Source: an uncultured Lachnospiraceae bacterium
Lineage (GTDB): Bacteria; Bacillota; Clostridia; Lachnospirales; Lachnospiraceae
Assembly (NCBI GenBank): GCA_934338765.1
Contig: CAKRHL010000046.1
Location: 1 to 13,794 of the forward strand
DNA length: 13,794 nt
Direction of reading: 5' to 3'
Shown here piece by piece: positions 6,327 through 12,920 of the stretch (positions are counted from its first letter, which is position 1; every line of letters starts with the position of its first letter). Below the pieces are notes generated by a model. That model did no database searches. It saw only the letters and a program-made list of their open reading frames with translations, and had not been told where the DNA came from. Made by a program: the position numbers and the translations under genes.

Positions 6327-8288
6327 TCAAGACAGCCCGAACTGCTCCATTGCCTGCTCTTCTGTAATGATAGGCACTCCAAGCTCTTTGGCTTTTTTGT
6401 TTTTGGAGGAGGTGCTGGCAATATCATTATTGATCAGGTAGGAGGTATTTTTGGTGACACTGCCGGTTACTTTTCCACCGGCGTTTTCAATCGTCTCCTT
6501 CAAAGCACTGCGGTTTTCAAAATGATCCAGAGAACCGGTGATGACAAAGACAAGACCCGACAGATCCTGGGCATTACTTTCTGTCTGCACGGTTTCCAGA
6601 GTGATCTCCTGCAGCAGATCGTCCACGGTCTTATTGTGCTCCGGGGAGGCAAAATAGTCTGCAAAGCTTCGGGCGATCACCTCTCCCACACCGTCGATAT
6701 CTGTAAGTTCTTCAACGGTGGCGTGGCGGATATGATCCAGATCGTTTCCAAGTGCATTGCAGATCATCTTTGCATTGGACAGTCCGATATTTGGGATACC
6801 AAGGCTGTAGATAAACTTTGCAAGAGTGGTCTGGCGGGAGTTTTCCAAAGCAGTGATCAGTTTATTGTAGGATTTCTCGCCGAAGCCATCCATATTGACA
6901 ATGGTATCGCGATAGTCCGACAAATGGTACAGATCTGCCAGTTCATGAAGCATACCCATGGATAAAAATTTCTCGATGGTTGCCTCGGAGAGTCCATCGA
7001 TATTCATGGCGTCGCGGCTTACAAACAGTGTCAGGGATTTGATCTTTTTGGCAAGACACTCCGGGTTTTCACAGAAAAGCACCTCAGCGTCATTTTCGTG
7101 ATGGATCACGGCAGGGTGGCCGCAGACCGGACAGGTATCCGGGATCGTCAGTCTGCCGCTCCGGGTGAGATTCTCAGCAATCTGCGGAATGATCATATTG
7201 GCTTTATATACCCGGATCGTATCACCGATGCCAAGCTCCAGCTGGCGTACAATACTGATGTTGTGAACGCTGGCGCGGCTCACGGTGGTTCCCTCCAGCT
7301 CCACCGGTTCAAAGATGGCTACCGGGTTGATCAGGCCGGTACGGGAAGCACTCCATTCAATCTCCAGCAGGGTCGTGTCTGCTGTTTCATCTGCCCATTT
7401 GAATGCCATAGCGTTTCGCGGAAATTTGGCGGTCATTCCTAGTCCCTCGCCGTAAGCAATGTCATCCATCAAAAGAACAAGACCGTCGGAAGGAAAATCG
7501 TTGTGAGGGATCCTGTCGGCAAAGCTCTGGACGGCAGCAGGAAGTGTCTCAGAGGTGACACGCTGATACTCTACGACATCAAAGCCCTGCTCCTGCAGAA
7601 ACAGGAACTTTTCCTCCTGGGAGTTATGAAAATCCACGCCCTCTGCCTGTACCAGAGAAAAGGCAAAGAAGGAAACATTTCGTTTGGCGGTGATCTCATT
7701 ATTTAACTGGCGAACCGATCCGCTGCAGAGATTTCGTGGGTTTTTGTACTGTTCTTCCTCCGGCAGTGTTTCATTGATCTTCCGGAATCCTGAATAGGAA
7801 ATCACGGCTTCTCCCCGAAGGATCATCTGTCCCTGATATGGGACAGACAGAGGGATGTTTGTAAAGGTGCGGGCATTGTTGGTGATAACCTCTCCCACCT
7901 GACCGTTGCCACGGGTGACAGCTTTTTGCAGTGTTCCGTTATCATAGGTGAGTACGATGGTGAGTCCATCCATTTTCCAGGACAGAAGACCCGCCTGTCC
8001 CTCAAGCCATGCGGCGAGATCTTCGACACTCTTGGTTTTATCCAGAGAAAGCATGGGAGCTGCGTGGGTTTCCTTGGGAAGTTCGCTTAACACTTCGTAT
8101 CCTACACGCTGGGTGGGACTGCCTGCCAGAATGATGCCAGTCTCTTTTTCCAGAGCGGCCAGCTCATCATAAAGGCGGTCGTAATCATAATTGCTCATGA
8201 TCTCATCTTTGCCCTGATAATACACAGCGGCCGCTTCGTTGAGCTGCTGTACTAAATCCTGCATATGTTTTTTCTGATCCATCATCAT
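6327..8288 (-). CDS. ligA: NAD-dependent DNA ligase LigA, Lachnospiraceae-type variant
   Basis: This 653-residue enzyme seals nicks in DNA during replication and repair, using NAD. Domains in order: an NMN-binding Ia domain (about 10-70); the adenylation domain with the catalytic Lys in KMDG (K105); an OB fold (about 310-380); a Cys4 zinc finger (C386, C389, C406, C411); helix-hairpin-helix repeats (about 425-560, including GFGEKSY and DGVGEVIA); and a C-terminal BRCT domain (about 574-653). The domain set is complete. Several normally conserved residues differ: RGDG is RGNG (126-129), GEDVT is GEVIT, and the Asp equivalent to E. coli D32 is N33. I recall the same variant sequence style in other Lachnospiraceae ligases. 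Three ATG codons lie in a row at 8282-8288. The first is used here because AAAGGG ends 5 nt upstream. The ribosome site lies inside the end of rluF, and only 1 nt separates the two genes, so translation is probably coupled. Confidence 0.93.
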   Translation of the reverse strand: MMMDQKKHMQDLVQQLNEAAAVYYQGKDEIMSNYDYDRLYDELAALEKETGIILAGSPTQRVGYEVLSELPKETHAAPMLSLDKTKSVEDLAAWLEGQAGLLSWKMDGLTIVLTYDNGTLQKAVTRGNGQVGEVITNNARTFTNIPLSVPYQGQMILRGEAVISYSGFRKINETLPEEEQYKNPRNLCSGSVRQLNNEITAKRNVSFFAFSLVQAEGVDFHNSQEEKFLFLQEQGFDVVEYQRVTSETLPAAVQSFADRIPHNDFPSDGLVLLMDDIAYGEGLGMTAKFPRNAMAFKWADETADTTLLEIEWSASRTGLINPVAIFEPVELEGTTVSRASVHNISIVRQLELGIGDTIRVYKANMIIPQIAENLTRSGRLTIPDTCPVCGHPAVIHHENDAEVLFCENPECLAKKIKSLTLFVSRDAMNIDGLSEATIEKFLSMGMLHELADLYHLSDYRDTIVNMDGFGEKSYNKLITALENSRQTTLAKFIYSLGIPNIGLSNAKMICNALGNDLDHIRHATVEELTDIDGVGEVIARSFADYFASPEHNKTVDDLLQEITLETVQTESNAQDLSGLVFVITGSLDHFENRSALKETIENAGGKVTGSVTKNTSYLINNDIASTSSKNKKAKELGVPIITEEQAMEQFGLS

Positions 8289-8289
8289 A

Positions 8290-9015
8290 TTATTGCCCTT
8301 TCTTTCCGGAAATACAGATTTCTTTTAATTCACGGACTTCCTGTGGTGTCAGTCTGCGGTAACGTCCTTTGATCAGACCGTCCAGTGTAATATTGACCAC
8401 GCGGTCCCGGCGCAGCATGGTGACGCGGTAATCCAGAGCTTCACACATCCGGCGGATCTGACGGTTCAGTCCCTGGGTCAGGATAATATGAAAGCTTTTT
8501 TCGTCCTCCTGCCATACCTTGCAGGGCTTGGTGACGGTATCCAGAATCTCCACACCCTGAGACATTTTTCGCAGAAACTCCGGTGTTATTTTGCGGTTTA
8601 CACGGACAAAATATTCCTTTTCATGACCGTAACGGCTTCGCAGAATCTTTTCCATCATCTCTCCCTGGTTGGTCAGGAGTAAAAGACCCTCGGAGTTCTG
8701 GTCGAGACGGCCGACGGGGTAAACACGCTTTGGATAATTGATATAATCCACGACATTAACGATCTTTTCTCCGTTTTCGGACTCCGCGGTTGTACAGACA
8801 ATCCCACGGGGCTTGTAAAAGGCCAGAAATATCTCCTCCTCCTCTTTGTGGATGGTTTTGCCATCAACGGTGACGGTCTGTCCCTCTTCGACCTTCTGTC
8901 CGGCCAGCGCCGGAATGCCGTCAATACAGATCCTGCCCTGCTCCAGCATACGATCTGCTTCCCTGCGGGAACAAACTCCCGCTTCGCTGAGATATTTATT
9001 AATTCTAACTGCCAT
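8290..9015 (-). CDS. rluF: Pseudouridine synthase of the RluF type
   Basis: This 241-residue enzyme isomerises uridine to pseudouridine in RNA. E. coli RluF acts on 23S rRNA U2604 and tRNA-Tyr U35. An N-terminal S4 RNA-binding domain (about 2-55, RINKYLSEAGVCSRREADRM) precedes the RsuA/RluB-type catalytic domain, with the catalytic Asp D105 in GRLDQNSEGLLLLTN. The motifs KILRSRYGHEKEY, GVEILDTVTKPCKV and GLNRQIRRMCEALDY match RluF more closely than RluB or RsuA, by memory of the E. coli sequence. The substrate in this organism is inferred. The ATG at 9013-9015 is chosen because AAAAGGA lies about 11 nt upstream. A start at 9081 would run back through the end of the preceding gene. It sits 19 nt after the membrane-anchored protein gene and 1 nt before ligA, in a likely common transcript. 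Confidence 0.88.
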   Translation of the reverse strand: MAVRINKYLSEAGVCSRREADRMLEQGRICIDGIPALAGQKVEEGQTVTVDGKTIHKEEEEIFLAFYKPRGIVCTTAESENGEKIVNVVDYINYPKRVYPVGRLDQNSEGLLLLTNQGEMMEKILRSRYGHEKEYFVRVNRKITPEFLRKMSQGVEILDTVTKPCKVWQEDEKSFHIILTQGLNRQIRRMCEALDYRVTMLRRDRVVNITLDGLIKGRYRRLTPQEVRELKEICISGKKGQ

Positions 9016-9034
9016 AATCTCTGATCCTTTTCTT

Positions 9035-9697
9035 TTATTTTGTACTTTTTTGTGAACTTTCCAGCATTTCATAAAAGCCACGAACCTCGCTGTCCTGACT
9101 GATCACAGTTTCCAGCTGATTCTGCACGGATGTGACCAGCTCCTGAACCTGCTTACTGTTGTCCAGCCTGTCAATATATTTCTGCTCACCGGATTTTAAT
9201 TTATCCAGATATATTTTGAAACTGCCTTGATCGTTCTGCTTAATATAAAGGGCATTCAACGACGGAATGAGTGTGTCAATGTCAAAGATCTTAACATCAT
9301 AATAGACATAAACCCTGTAAGCCCCCCTGGTGGCACCGTCCAGGATCTTGCAGTTGATGTTGCGGTAGCCCTCTACATATTCGGCCTCTGTCATAAGCTT
9401 TTTTTCATCAATATGGCCGACGTTGCTGACGCAGTCGGCGATCGTGTCCATGTCAACCTGCTGCTTGGCAGTATAATAACGCTGCACCAGGGTATCCAGC
9501 TCCTGACGGATATTTCCCTCTGATCTGCCGTCCAGAGAATGGATCGCACCGAAGCTTACGACTCTGGCAGTATCTTCGGTGGTCTGCTTATGGAACGAAA
9601 TATGAAGATCCGGAGAAATCATAGAGAATGTCCCGAAACCAATTAATATAATCCCCAAAGAAAACAAGAGTATGAATTTTTTATACTTTGCCGGCAT
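9035..9697 (-). CDS. Membrane-anchored extracytoplasmic protein of unknown function
   Basis: I cannot name this family. A basic N-terminus (MPAKYKK) is followed by one hydrophobic helix (FILLFSLGIILIGFGTF), predicting a single-pass anchor with about 190 residues outside the membrane. The section from about residue 65 to 165 (VQRYYTAKQQVDMDTIADCV, then RVYVYYDVKIFDIDTLIPSL) alternates helices with strand-like stretches. It resembles NTF2/SnoaL-like folds in layout, but no catalytic residue can be assigned. The C-terminal 50 residues are charged and helical. I prefer the ATG at 9697 because AAAGGA lies about 11 nt upstream, the spacing also seen for hydA and rluF. An ATG at 9709 directly abuts that AAAGG and would have no usable spacing. 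It is the first gene of the probable transcript running into rluF, ligA and metA. Confidence 0.8.
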   Translation of the reverse strand: MPAKYKKFILLFSLGIILIGFGTFSMISPDLHISFHKQTTEDTARVVSFGAIHSLDGRSEGNIRQELDTLVQRYYTAKQQVDMDTIADCVSNVGHIDEKKLMTEAEYVEGYRNINCKILDGATRGAYRVYVYYDVKIFDIDTLIPSLNALYIKQNDQGSFKIYLDKLKSGEQKYIDRLDNSKQVQELVTSVQNQLETVISQDSEVRGFYEMLESSQKSTK

Positions 9698-9737
9698 AAT
9701 CTGAGACATCCTTTCATGACATTATTTGCATCTTATC

Positions 9738-9766
9738 AGTATATCACAATAGTGGGGGGAATACAA
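9738..9766 (-). promoter_or_regulatory. Sigma-A type promoter for the 9035-9697, rluF, ligA, metA unit
   Basis: On the minus strand TTGTAT (9761-9766) is followed after 17 nt by TATACT (9738-9743). It is the only clear promoter I see upstream of these four closely spaced genes. Confidence 0.65.
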
Positions 9767-9811
9767 ATTTTTGACGATTTAAAAACTGTCGATAGTTGTA
9801 CTGTCTGATCG

Positions 9812-10372
9812 TTATTCGTTCTCACCAGAGATGCAGTTTTGTTCTTTGAAGAGCTGATTATTTCGGATCAATTCCTCCAGAGAGCAGGGGATGTAATGGT
9901 TGATACAGGCAGCGGCGTTGAGGGCATGGTCAAACTGTTTCATGTATTGATATGCGCCGTCTGTTCTCTGATGGATATGTCCGTAAATATGATAGGATCC
10001 CCGGTAAAAGCCGTTCCATTCTGCCATTGGATAATGGCAAAGGATCACTCTTCTTTTTTGATCTACCAGATCCATATAACATTCAACGGAATCAAAACAG
10101 CTCATGGCAGCGGGATCCTTTAACAGCTTCTGGTCATGATTTCCTACGATCAGGTGCTTTCTGCCGGCAAGCTGCTCCAAATACCAGAGAAAAGGGTGTT
10201 CATTACGAAATGCAAAATCGCCGAGAATATAGACATCATCTTCTTTGGCAGCCCGTTGATTCCATAACCGGATCATGGCGGAATCCATTTCCCGGACATT
10301 GGCAAATGGACGATCATCAAAGCGGATAACATTTTCATGACCAAAATGAAGGTCACCAATATATAGATTCAT
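9812..10372 (-). CDS. Calcineurin-like metallophosphoesterase
   Basis: This 186-residue cytoplasmic protein carries the full two-metal phosphoesterase signature. It has D7 and H9 in GDLHFGH, D52 in LGDFAF, N78 and H79 in GNHD, H113 in CHYP, and H132 and H134 in GHIH. Such proteins hydrolyse phosphomonoesters or phosphodiesters. The substrate cannot be read from the sequence, and homologues are usually annotated only as phosphoesterase or hydrolase. The order and spacing of motifs place it with the small bacterial YfcE/MJ0936-like group. The start ATG (10370-10372) follows AAAGGA by about 10 nt. The gene stands alone: its transcript begins in the region shared with the divergent tRNA-Arg gene and ends before the promoter at 9738-9766. 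I see no convincing terminator; only a weak CGAT/ATCG hairpin follows. Confidence 0.9.
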   Translation of the reverse strand: MNLYIGDLHFGHENVIRFDDRPFANVREMDSAMIRLWNQRAAKEDDVYILGDFAFRNEHPFLWYLEQLAGRKHLIVGNHDQKLLKDPAAMSCFDSVECYMDLVDQKRRVILCHYPMAEWNGFYRGSYHIYGHIHQRTDGAYQYMKQFDHALNAAACINHYIPCSLEELIRNNQLFKEQNCISGENE

Positions 10373-10409
10373 TTTGAACTCTTCCTTTCAAATACAAGAT
10401 GTCAATCGG

Positions 10410-10435
10410 TAAATTGCAATGGATAAATTGCAATG
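10410..10435. repeat. Tandem 12-bp repeat with a palindromic core in a divergent promoter region
   Basis: TAAATTGCAATG occurs at 10410-10421 and again at 10424-10435 (period 14). Each copy contains the palindromic 8-mer ATTGCAAT. It lies between the phosphoesterase start and the tRNA promoter, a position that suits a regulator binding two adjacent sites. Confidence 0.6.
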
Positions 10436-10446
10436 CGATCAAAAAC

Positions 10447-10475
10447 TTGACCTTGCTGATAAAATATGATATATT
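10447..10475 (+). promoter_or_regulatory. Promoter of the tRNA-Arg gene
   Basis: TTGACC (10447-10452) and TATATT (10470-10475) are separated by 17 nt. The tRNA begins 34 nt downstream of the -10. Confidence 0.75.
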
Positions 10476-10509
10476 TTAAATGTTGTCTGTGATTTACAGA
10501 TGATGGTCA

Positions 10510-10582
10510 GCACCTATAGCTCAGTGGATAGAGCAGTGGTTTCCGGAACCATGTGGCGGGGGTTCGAGTCCCTTTAGGTGCG
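10510..10582 (+). tRNA. tRNA-Arg (anticodon CCG)
   Basis: The 73 nt fold as a complete cloverleaf. The acceptor stem is GCACCTA/TAGGTGC with discriminator G. The D arm is GCTC/GAGC. The anticodon stem is GTGGT/ACCAT with loop TTCCGGA, giving anticodon CCG, which reads arginine codon CGG. The variable loop is GTGGC, and the T arm is GGGGG/CCCTT with loop TTCGAGT and two G-U pairs. CCA is not encoded. It has its own promoter and terminator. Decayed integrase-related DNA follows directly, as expected if this tRNA has served as an attachment site. Confidence 0.93.
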
Positions 10583-10591
10583 TTACTGCAG

Positions 10592-10617
10592 AGGTGAGTG
10601 GTTGCTCACCTTTTTTT
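10592..10617 (+). terminator. Rho-independent terminator of tRNA-Arg
   Basis: AGGTGAG (10592-10598) and CTCACCT (10605-10611) form a perfect 7-bp stem with the 6-nt loop TGGTTG, followed by a run of T through 10617. Confidence 0.9.
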
Positions 10618-10741
10618 CTTTGCCTGAAGTACCAGAAAGCTAGTGTTTTCAGGGGTTGCAGTGACTCGTTTGATCTGTCAAGTGTAACACATTATTGCTT
10701 CTTTGACAATCCGAAATGGGAAATCTCAGGGACCAATGGAT

Positions 10742-10794
10742 ACCATTTTTACCCGATGAATACCAATGATAATGGGTAAATAATGGGTAAAAAT
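10742..10794. repeat. Cluster of TACC/GGTA repeats, possible integrase arm-type sites
   Basis: Within 53 bp there are TACCATT, TACCCGA and TACCAAT on the plus strand, and AATGGGTAAA twice in tandem (10771-10780 and 10782-10791). ATTTTTACCC (10745-10754) and GGGTAAAAAT (10785-10794) are a perfect 10-bp inverted repeat. Short repeats next to an integrase start are typical of arm-type binding sites, which is the basis for this call. Confidence 0.4.
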
Positions 10795-10912
10795 TTTATG
10801 CATCATCAAAGAAGGTTCGTGGGGCACAAAAACAGTTTCCGGAAAAACATACGTTCGTTATAGAAAAGTATATAATGGAGGAACTAAAGAGTTTTATGGT
10901 CCAACTAAAGCC
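10782..10912 (+). pseudogene. Broken tyrosine-integrase N-terminal fragment
   Basis: From 10814, one frame reads GSWGTKTVSGKTYVRYRKVY followed by NGGTKEFYGPTKA. This resembles the N-terminal arm-DNA-binding domain of tyrosine recombinases, where a G-x-W start, a K/R-rich strand and a 'FYGKTKKEA'-like strand are usual. The frame is closed upstream by TAA at 10781-10783. An ATG at 10783 lies one base out of frame, so a start has been lost or shifted. Resemblance ends at about 10912, where the sequence switches to the opposite-strand DUF4869-like fragment. No catalytic domain remains, so it cannot be active. The family assignment rests on about 33 residues. Confidence 0.5.
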
Positions 10913-10913
10913 A

Positions 10914-11061
10914 CAACAACCTCTGAGCCATCTACAGCTTTAATAAACTCCTTTACAAACGGATCCTGAAACCACTCTGGTTTCTTATTTTGACGAAAAA
11001 TCATCCTGGAATCAAGATTAAACTCGTCACAGTTTTCTCTACCAAAAATTATATTTAACAC
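10914..11061 (-). pseudogene. Truncated DUF4869-like gene, N-terminal part only
   Basis: A GTG start (11059-11061) preceded by GGGGGTGA opens a frame reading VLNIIFGRENCDEF, then NLDSRMIFRQNKKPEWFQD, then PFVKEFIKAVDGSEV. This resembles the start of DUF4869 proteins, which I recall beginning with MLxIxFG and carrying a D-P-F-x-K/R-E-x-I-K/R-x-V-D-x-S-E-V segment. That similarity is from memory. After about residue 48 the frame runs into integrase-like DNA on the other strand and stops at 10894-10896, giving only 55 codons. The intact family is much longer, so the 3' part has been deleted. A short frame just upstream (11066-11107), ending in DFNVVHYWG, might be the tail of a former neighbour. 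Confidence 0.5.
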
Positions 11062-11111
11062 TCAATCACCCCCAATAATGCACAACATTGAAATCTAAGT
11101 TTCTCACTTAC

Positions 11112-11180
11112 TGTTCAAACCGAGTTTTGATTCTTATCAAAGAATGTTATCTCGGGGCTGAAAAGCCTGCGGTTTGAATA
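11112..11180. other. Compact multi-stem palindromic element of unknown nature
   Basis: The outer arms TTCAAACCG (11114-11122) and CGGTTTGAA (11170-11178) pair perfectly, extendable to 11 bp with a G-U pair. Inside are TTTGAT-TCTT-ATCAAA (11126-11141), or alternatively ATTCTT/AAGAAT, and GGCT-GAAA-AGCC (11156-11167), a stem closed by a GNRA-type tetraloop on the plus strand. CCGAG (11120-11124) can also pair with CTCGG (11151-11155), which competes with the outer stem. No T-run follows on either strand, so it is not a normal terminator. I cannot assign it to a known RNA family. Confidence 0.45.
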
Positions 11181-11351
11181 AAGAGAGTTATTTCTTTCTG
11201 TGCATTCTTTTGAGATAATTCTAACAGAATTTGCCAAGTAGTACAATAAACTAGTGGTTGACGAATACTCTGTATCTGTATATGCACCCTTTTGTTGTTT
11301 TCGGGTTTTCATCTTTAAGGGAACACAATTGATTTTATCCAAATTAAAACG

Positions 11352-11385
11352 AAAAAAGACGCATCACGAATATATCTGACACGCC
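11352..11385 (-). terminator. Rho-independent terminator of purE
   Basis: On the minus strand GGCGTGTCA pairs with TGATGCGTC (9 bp with three G-U pairs) around a 10-nt loop. It is followed by six T (11352-11357). It starts 25 bp after the purE stop codon. Confidence 0.75.
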
Positions 11386-11409
11386 TTTCTCTGATGGCTC
11401 CACACTTGT

Positions 11410-11898
11410 TTAACGGAATTTTGCCATAACTTCCTCGTTGGTCTTCATGGCATTTTCTTCCATTTCTTTACGCTCTGCCAAAAGCTTTGTGCGGATCTCT
11501 GCATGGCTGACAGCCATGATCTGCAGTGCCAGATAAGCGGCATTTTTGGCTCCGTTGATTGCTACGGTGGCTACCGGGATACCGGATGGCATCTGTACAA
11601 TCGACATCAAAGCATCCATACCGTCAAGGACGGATCCGGACAGAGGAACACCGATCACAGGAAGTACCGTCTGGGAGGCAACGACGCCGGGGAGGGCAGC
11701 AGCCATTCCTGCGGCTGTGATGATCACCTCGGTGCCGTCCTCGTTACATTCGTTAACAAATGCAGAGAGTCCTTCATGAGCGCGGTGTGCGGACAGACAG
11801 CGGACCTTTACCTCTACGCCATAGTCCTTTAAAATGCCGACAGCCGGCTCGACCTTTGAAAGGTCACTGGTGGAACCCATAATAATTGCTACTTTCAT
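11410..11898 (-). CDS. purE: PurE, N5-carboxyaminoimidazole ribonucleotide mutase (class I)
   Basis: This 162-residue cytoplasmic enzyme makes CAIR in de novo purine synthesis. The phosphate-binding start MKVAIIMGSTSD, the SAHRAHEG loop, AGMAAALPGVVAS and GVPLSGSVLDGMDALMSIVQMPSG, followed by PVATVAI and KNAAYLALQI, are the class I PurE pattern. Class I uses N5-CAIR, unlike the AIR-using class II. The second half of the SAHR loop (AHEG instead of the TPD- type of E. coli) is a divergence I recall in Firmicutes. The ATG at 11896-11898 is preferred: AAAGGA lies about 8 nt upstream. The ATG at 11907 directly abuts that site. No purK or other pur gene is in the window. The leader holds a 12-bp direct repeat and a small hairpin. 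A terminator follows. Confidence 0.93.
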   Translation of the reverse strand: MKVAIIMGSTSDLSKVEPAVGILKDYGVEVKVRCLSAHRAHEGLSAFVNECNEDGTEVIITAAGMAAALPGVVASQTVLPVIGVPLSGSVLDGMDALMSIVQMPSGIPVATVAINGAKNAAYLALQIMAVSHAEIRTKLLAERKEMEENAMKTNEEVMAKFR

Positions 11899-11917
11899 TT
11901 CACTCATCCTTTCGCTT

Positions 11918-11963
11918 ATCCCTCATGGGATTCTATTCTATCTTATAGTAAGGGATTCTATTC
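11918..11963 (-). promoter_or_regulatory. Direct repeat and small hairpin in the purE leader
   Basis: On the minus strand GAATAGAATCCC occurs twice with a 25-bp period (11952-11963 and 11927-11938). The first copy runs over the stop codon of the upstream gene. The second is part of ATCCC-ATGA-GGGAT (11918-11931), a perfect 5-bp hairpin just before the ribosome site. TATAAG between the copies could be a -10, but no good -35 is in register. It is not a recognisable PurR box or purine riboswitch. Confidence 0.4.
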
Positions 11964-12920
11964 GTTCTGTAAAGTCCCCTTTTGAGCGGAATCGTCAGTG
12001 GGGATCATTTTGATTGCTTTTTTTTCGGTGTGATAATAATAGATATTGTCCGACAGGAATTCTTCCGGATCTACACATTCCCGGTTGACATGAAAGACCA
12101 TTCTCAGCAGTTCAGGGGGCGCAAACCCCAATTGTTCGCGGATGATCAGCAATTCATGGGTACTGCTGGGCAGAATGTAAAAATGCTCGCCAAGCTGCTC
12201 TCCCACCTTGTCTAAAACGCCGGGATACAGCCAGACAGATGCCCCATTGATGCCATTGCTGTTGGTCAGGATATAAAGGGACTGCTCCGGTGGCAGATCA
12301 ATATCGGAAACTCCATAAGAGCAGGTAAACTGTTTAGCGTAATCCTGCATGGTCCGGAAGCTTTCCGGAAATAACCGCGGGGTGTTTTCCTGTGCCAGAT
12401 CAAAAAGTTCCTGTGTTGTCAGTCCCCAGCGTTCCATAATAGCTGTGGTGATCCGCAGACTCTGGATACCGTTAATATCGCTGTTGATCACATAATAAAA
12501 CACGATGGCAAGATCAAAAAACGGAATATAAGGGATCCCCTTCAGGATTTCATTATTTTTGGAGGCATTGACCAGACGGTAAACAATAAGATCATGGCAA
12601 TGCTCAAAGGAAAGATCGGGAATCATATTTTCTGAGCCGTCTGCAAATTCCATCCATCGGTCATAGATACTTTCTGCAAGGGCATCAATATCTTCACCGT
12701 GAATATAACGGTTATAATAATCCTGTAGATAAAAGCTTGGGGAGCAGCCACAGCTGTCCCGGAATAATACCAGGCTGTCCAGATGGACAGAATTATTCTT
12801 AAGTACCGGGTTGACCTCCATGTTCAGGTCCTCTGGGATGATTTCATAAAGCCGGCACCGGATCCGGCTGACAAATTCCTCGTAACTAAGATTGGACTTT
12901 TTCATAGATAAATAAACCAT
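11958..12920 (-). CDS. DUF5688-family protein
   Basis: This protein of about 320 residues has no signal peptide and no convincing membrane helix, so it is probably cytosolic. It resembles the DUF5688 proteins common in Lachnospiraceae. It has an N-terminal 'YEEFVSRI' helix, a 'VLKNNSVHLDSLVL' strand, and a 'SPSFYLQDYYNRYIHGEDID' segment. These are followed by 'VYRLVNASKNNEIL', 'IPFFDLAIVFYYVI' and a C-terminal 'LPSSTHELLIIRE' region. No enzymatic motif is visible, and the family role is unknown to me. The start is uncertain. The ATG at 12920 has AAAGG only 1 nt away, and the ATG at 12905 (MKKSNLSYEEF) is 16 nt from it, so neither spacing is ideal. The gene is 59 bp upstream of purE and may be read into it, but the purE leader has its own repeats. 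Confidence 0.8.
   Translation of the reverse strand: MVYLSMKKSNLSYEEFVSRIRCRLYEIIPEDLNMEVNPVLKNNSVHLDSLVLFRDSCGCSPSFYLQDYYNRYIHGEDIDALAESIYDRWMEFADGSENMIPDLSFEHCHDLIVYRLVNASKNNEILKGIPYIPFFDLAIVFYYVINSDINGIQSLRITTAIMERWGLTTQELFDLAQENTPRLFPESFRTMQDYAKQFTCSYGVSDIDLPPEQSLYILTNSNGINGASVWLYPGVLDKVGEQLGEHFYILPSSTHELLIIREQLGFAPPELLRMVFHVNRECVDPEEFLSDNIYYYHTEKKAIKMIPTDDSAQKGTLQNE

Larger units (their letters stand above)
10583..11409. other. Gene-poor accessory scar between tRNA-Arg and purE
   Basis: This 827-bp stretch has no intact gene. From left to right it holds the tRNA terminator, a cluster of TACC-type repeats (10742-10794), an integrase N-terminal fragment, a truncated DUF4869-like gene in the opposite orientation, a dense palindromic element (11112-11180), and the purE terminator. 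Between about 11185 and 11345 I see only AT-rich sequence and an ORF without a ribosome site. The make-up suits the remains of a mobile element that entered next to the tRNA. No second copy of the tRNA 3' end is visible in the window. Confidence 0.6.

Noticed and set aside
10594..10779. 61-codon plus-strand frame after tRNA-Arg
   Set aside because: Its start lies inside the tRNA terminator and it ends inside the repeat cluster. The composition is not protein-like.
11115..11342. 75-codon frame on the minus strand in the scar region
   Set aside because: It can only start with TTG, has no ribosome binding site, matches no family I know and runs through the palindromic element.
10583..11409. CRISPR array or intact mobile element in the scar
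   Set aside because: The repeats are only 7-12 bp and irregular, no cas or transposase gene is present, and both recognisable gene fragments are truncated.
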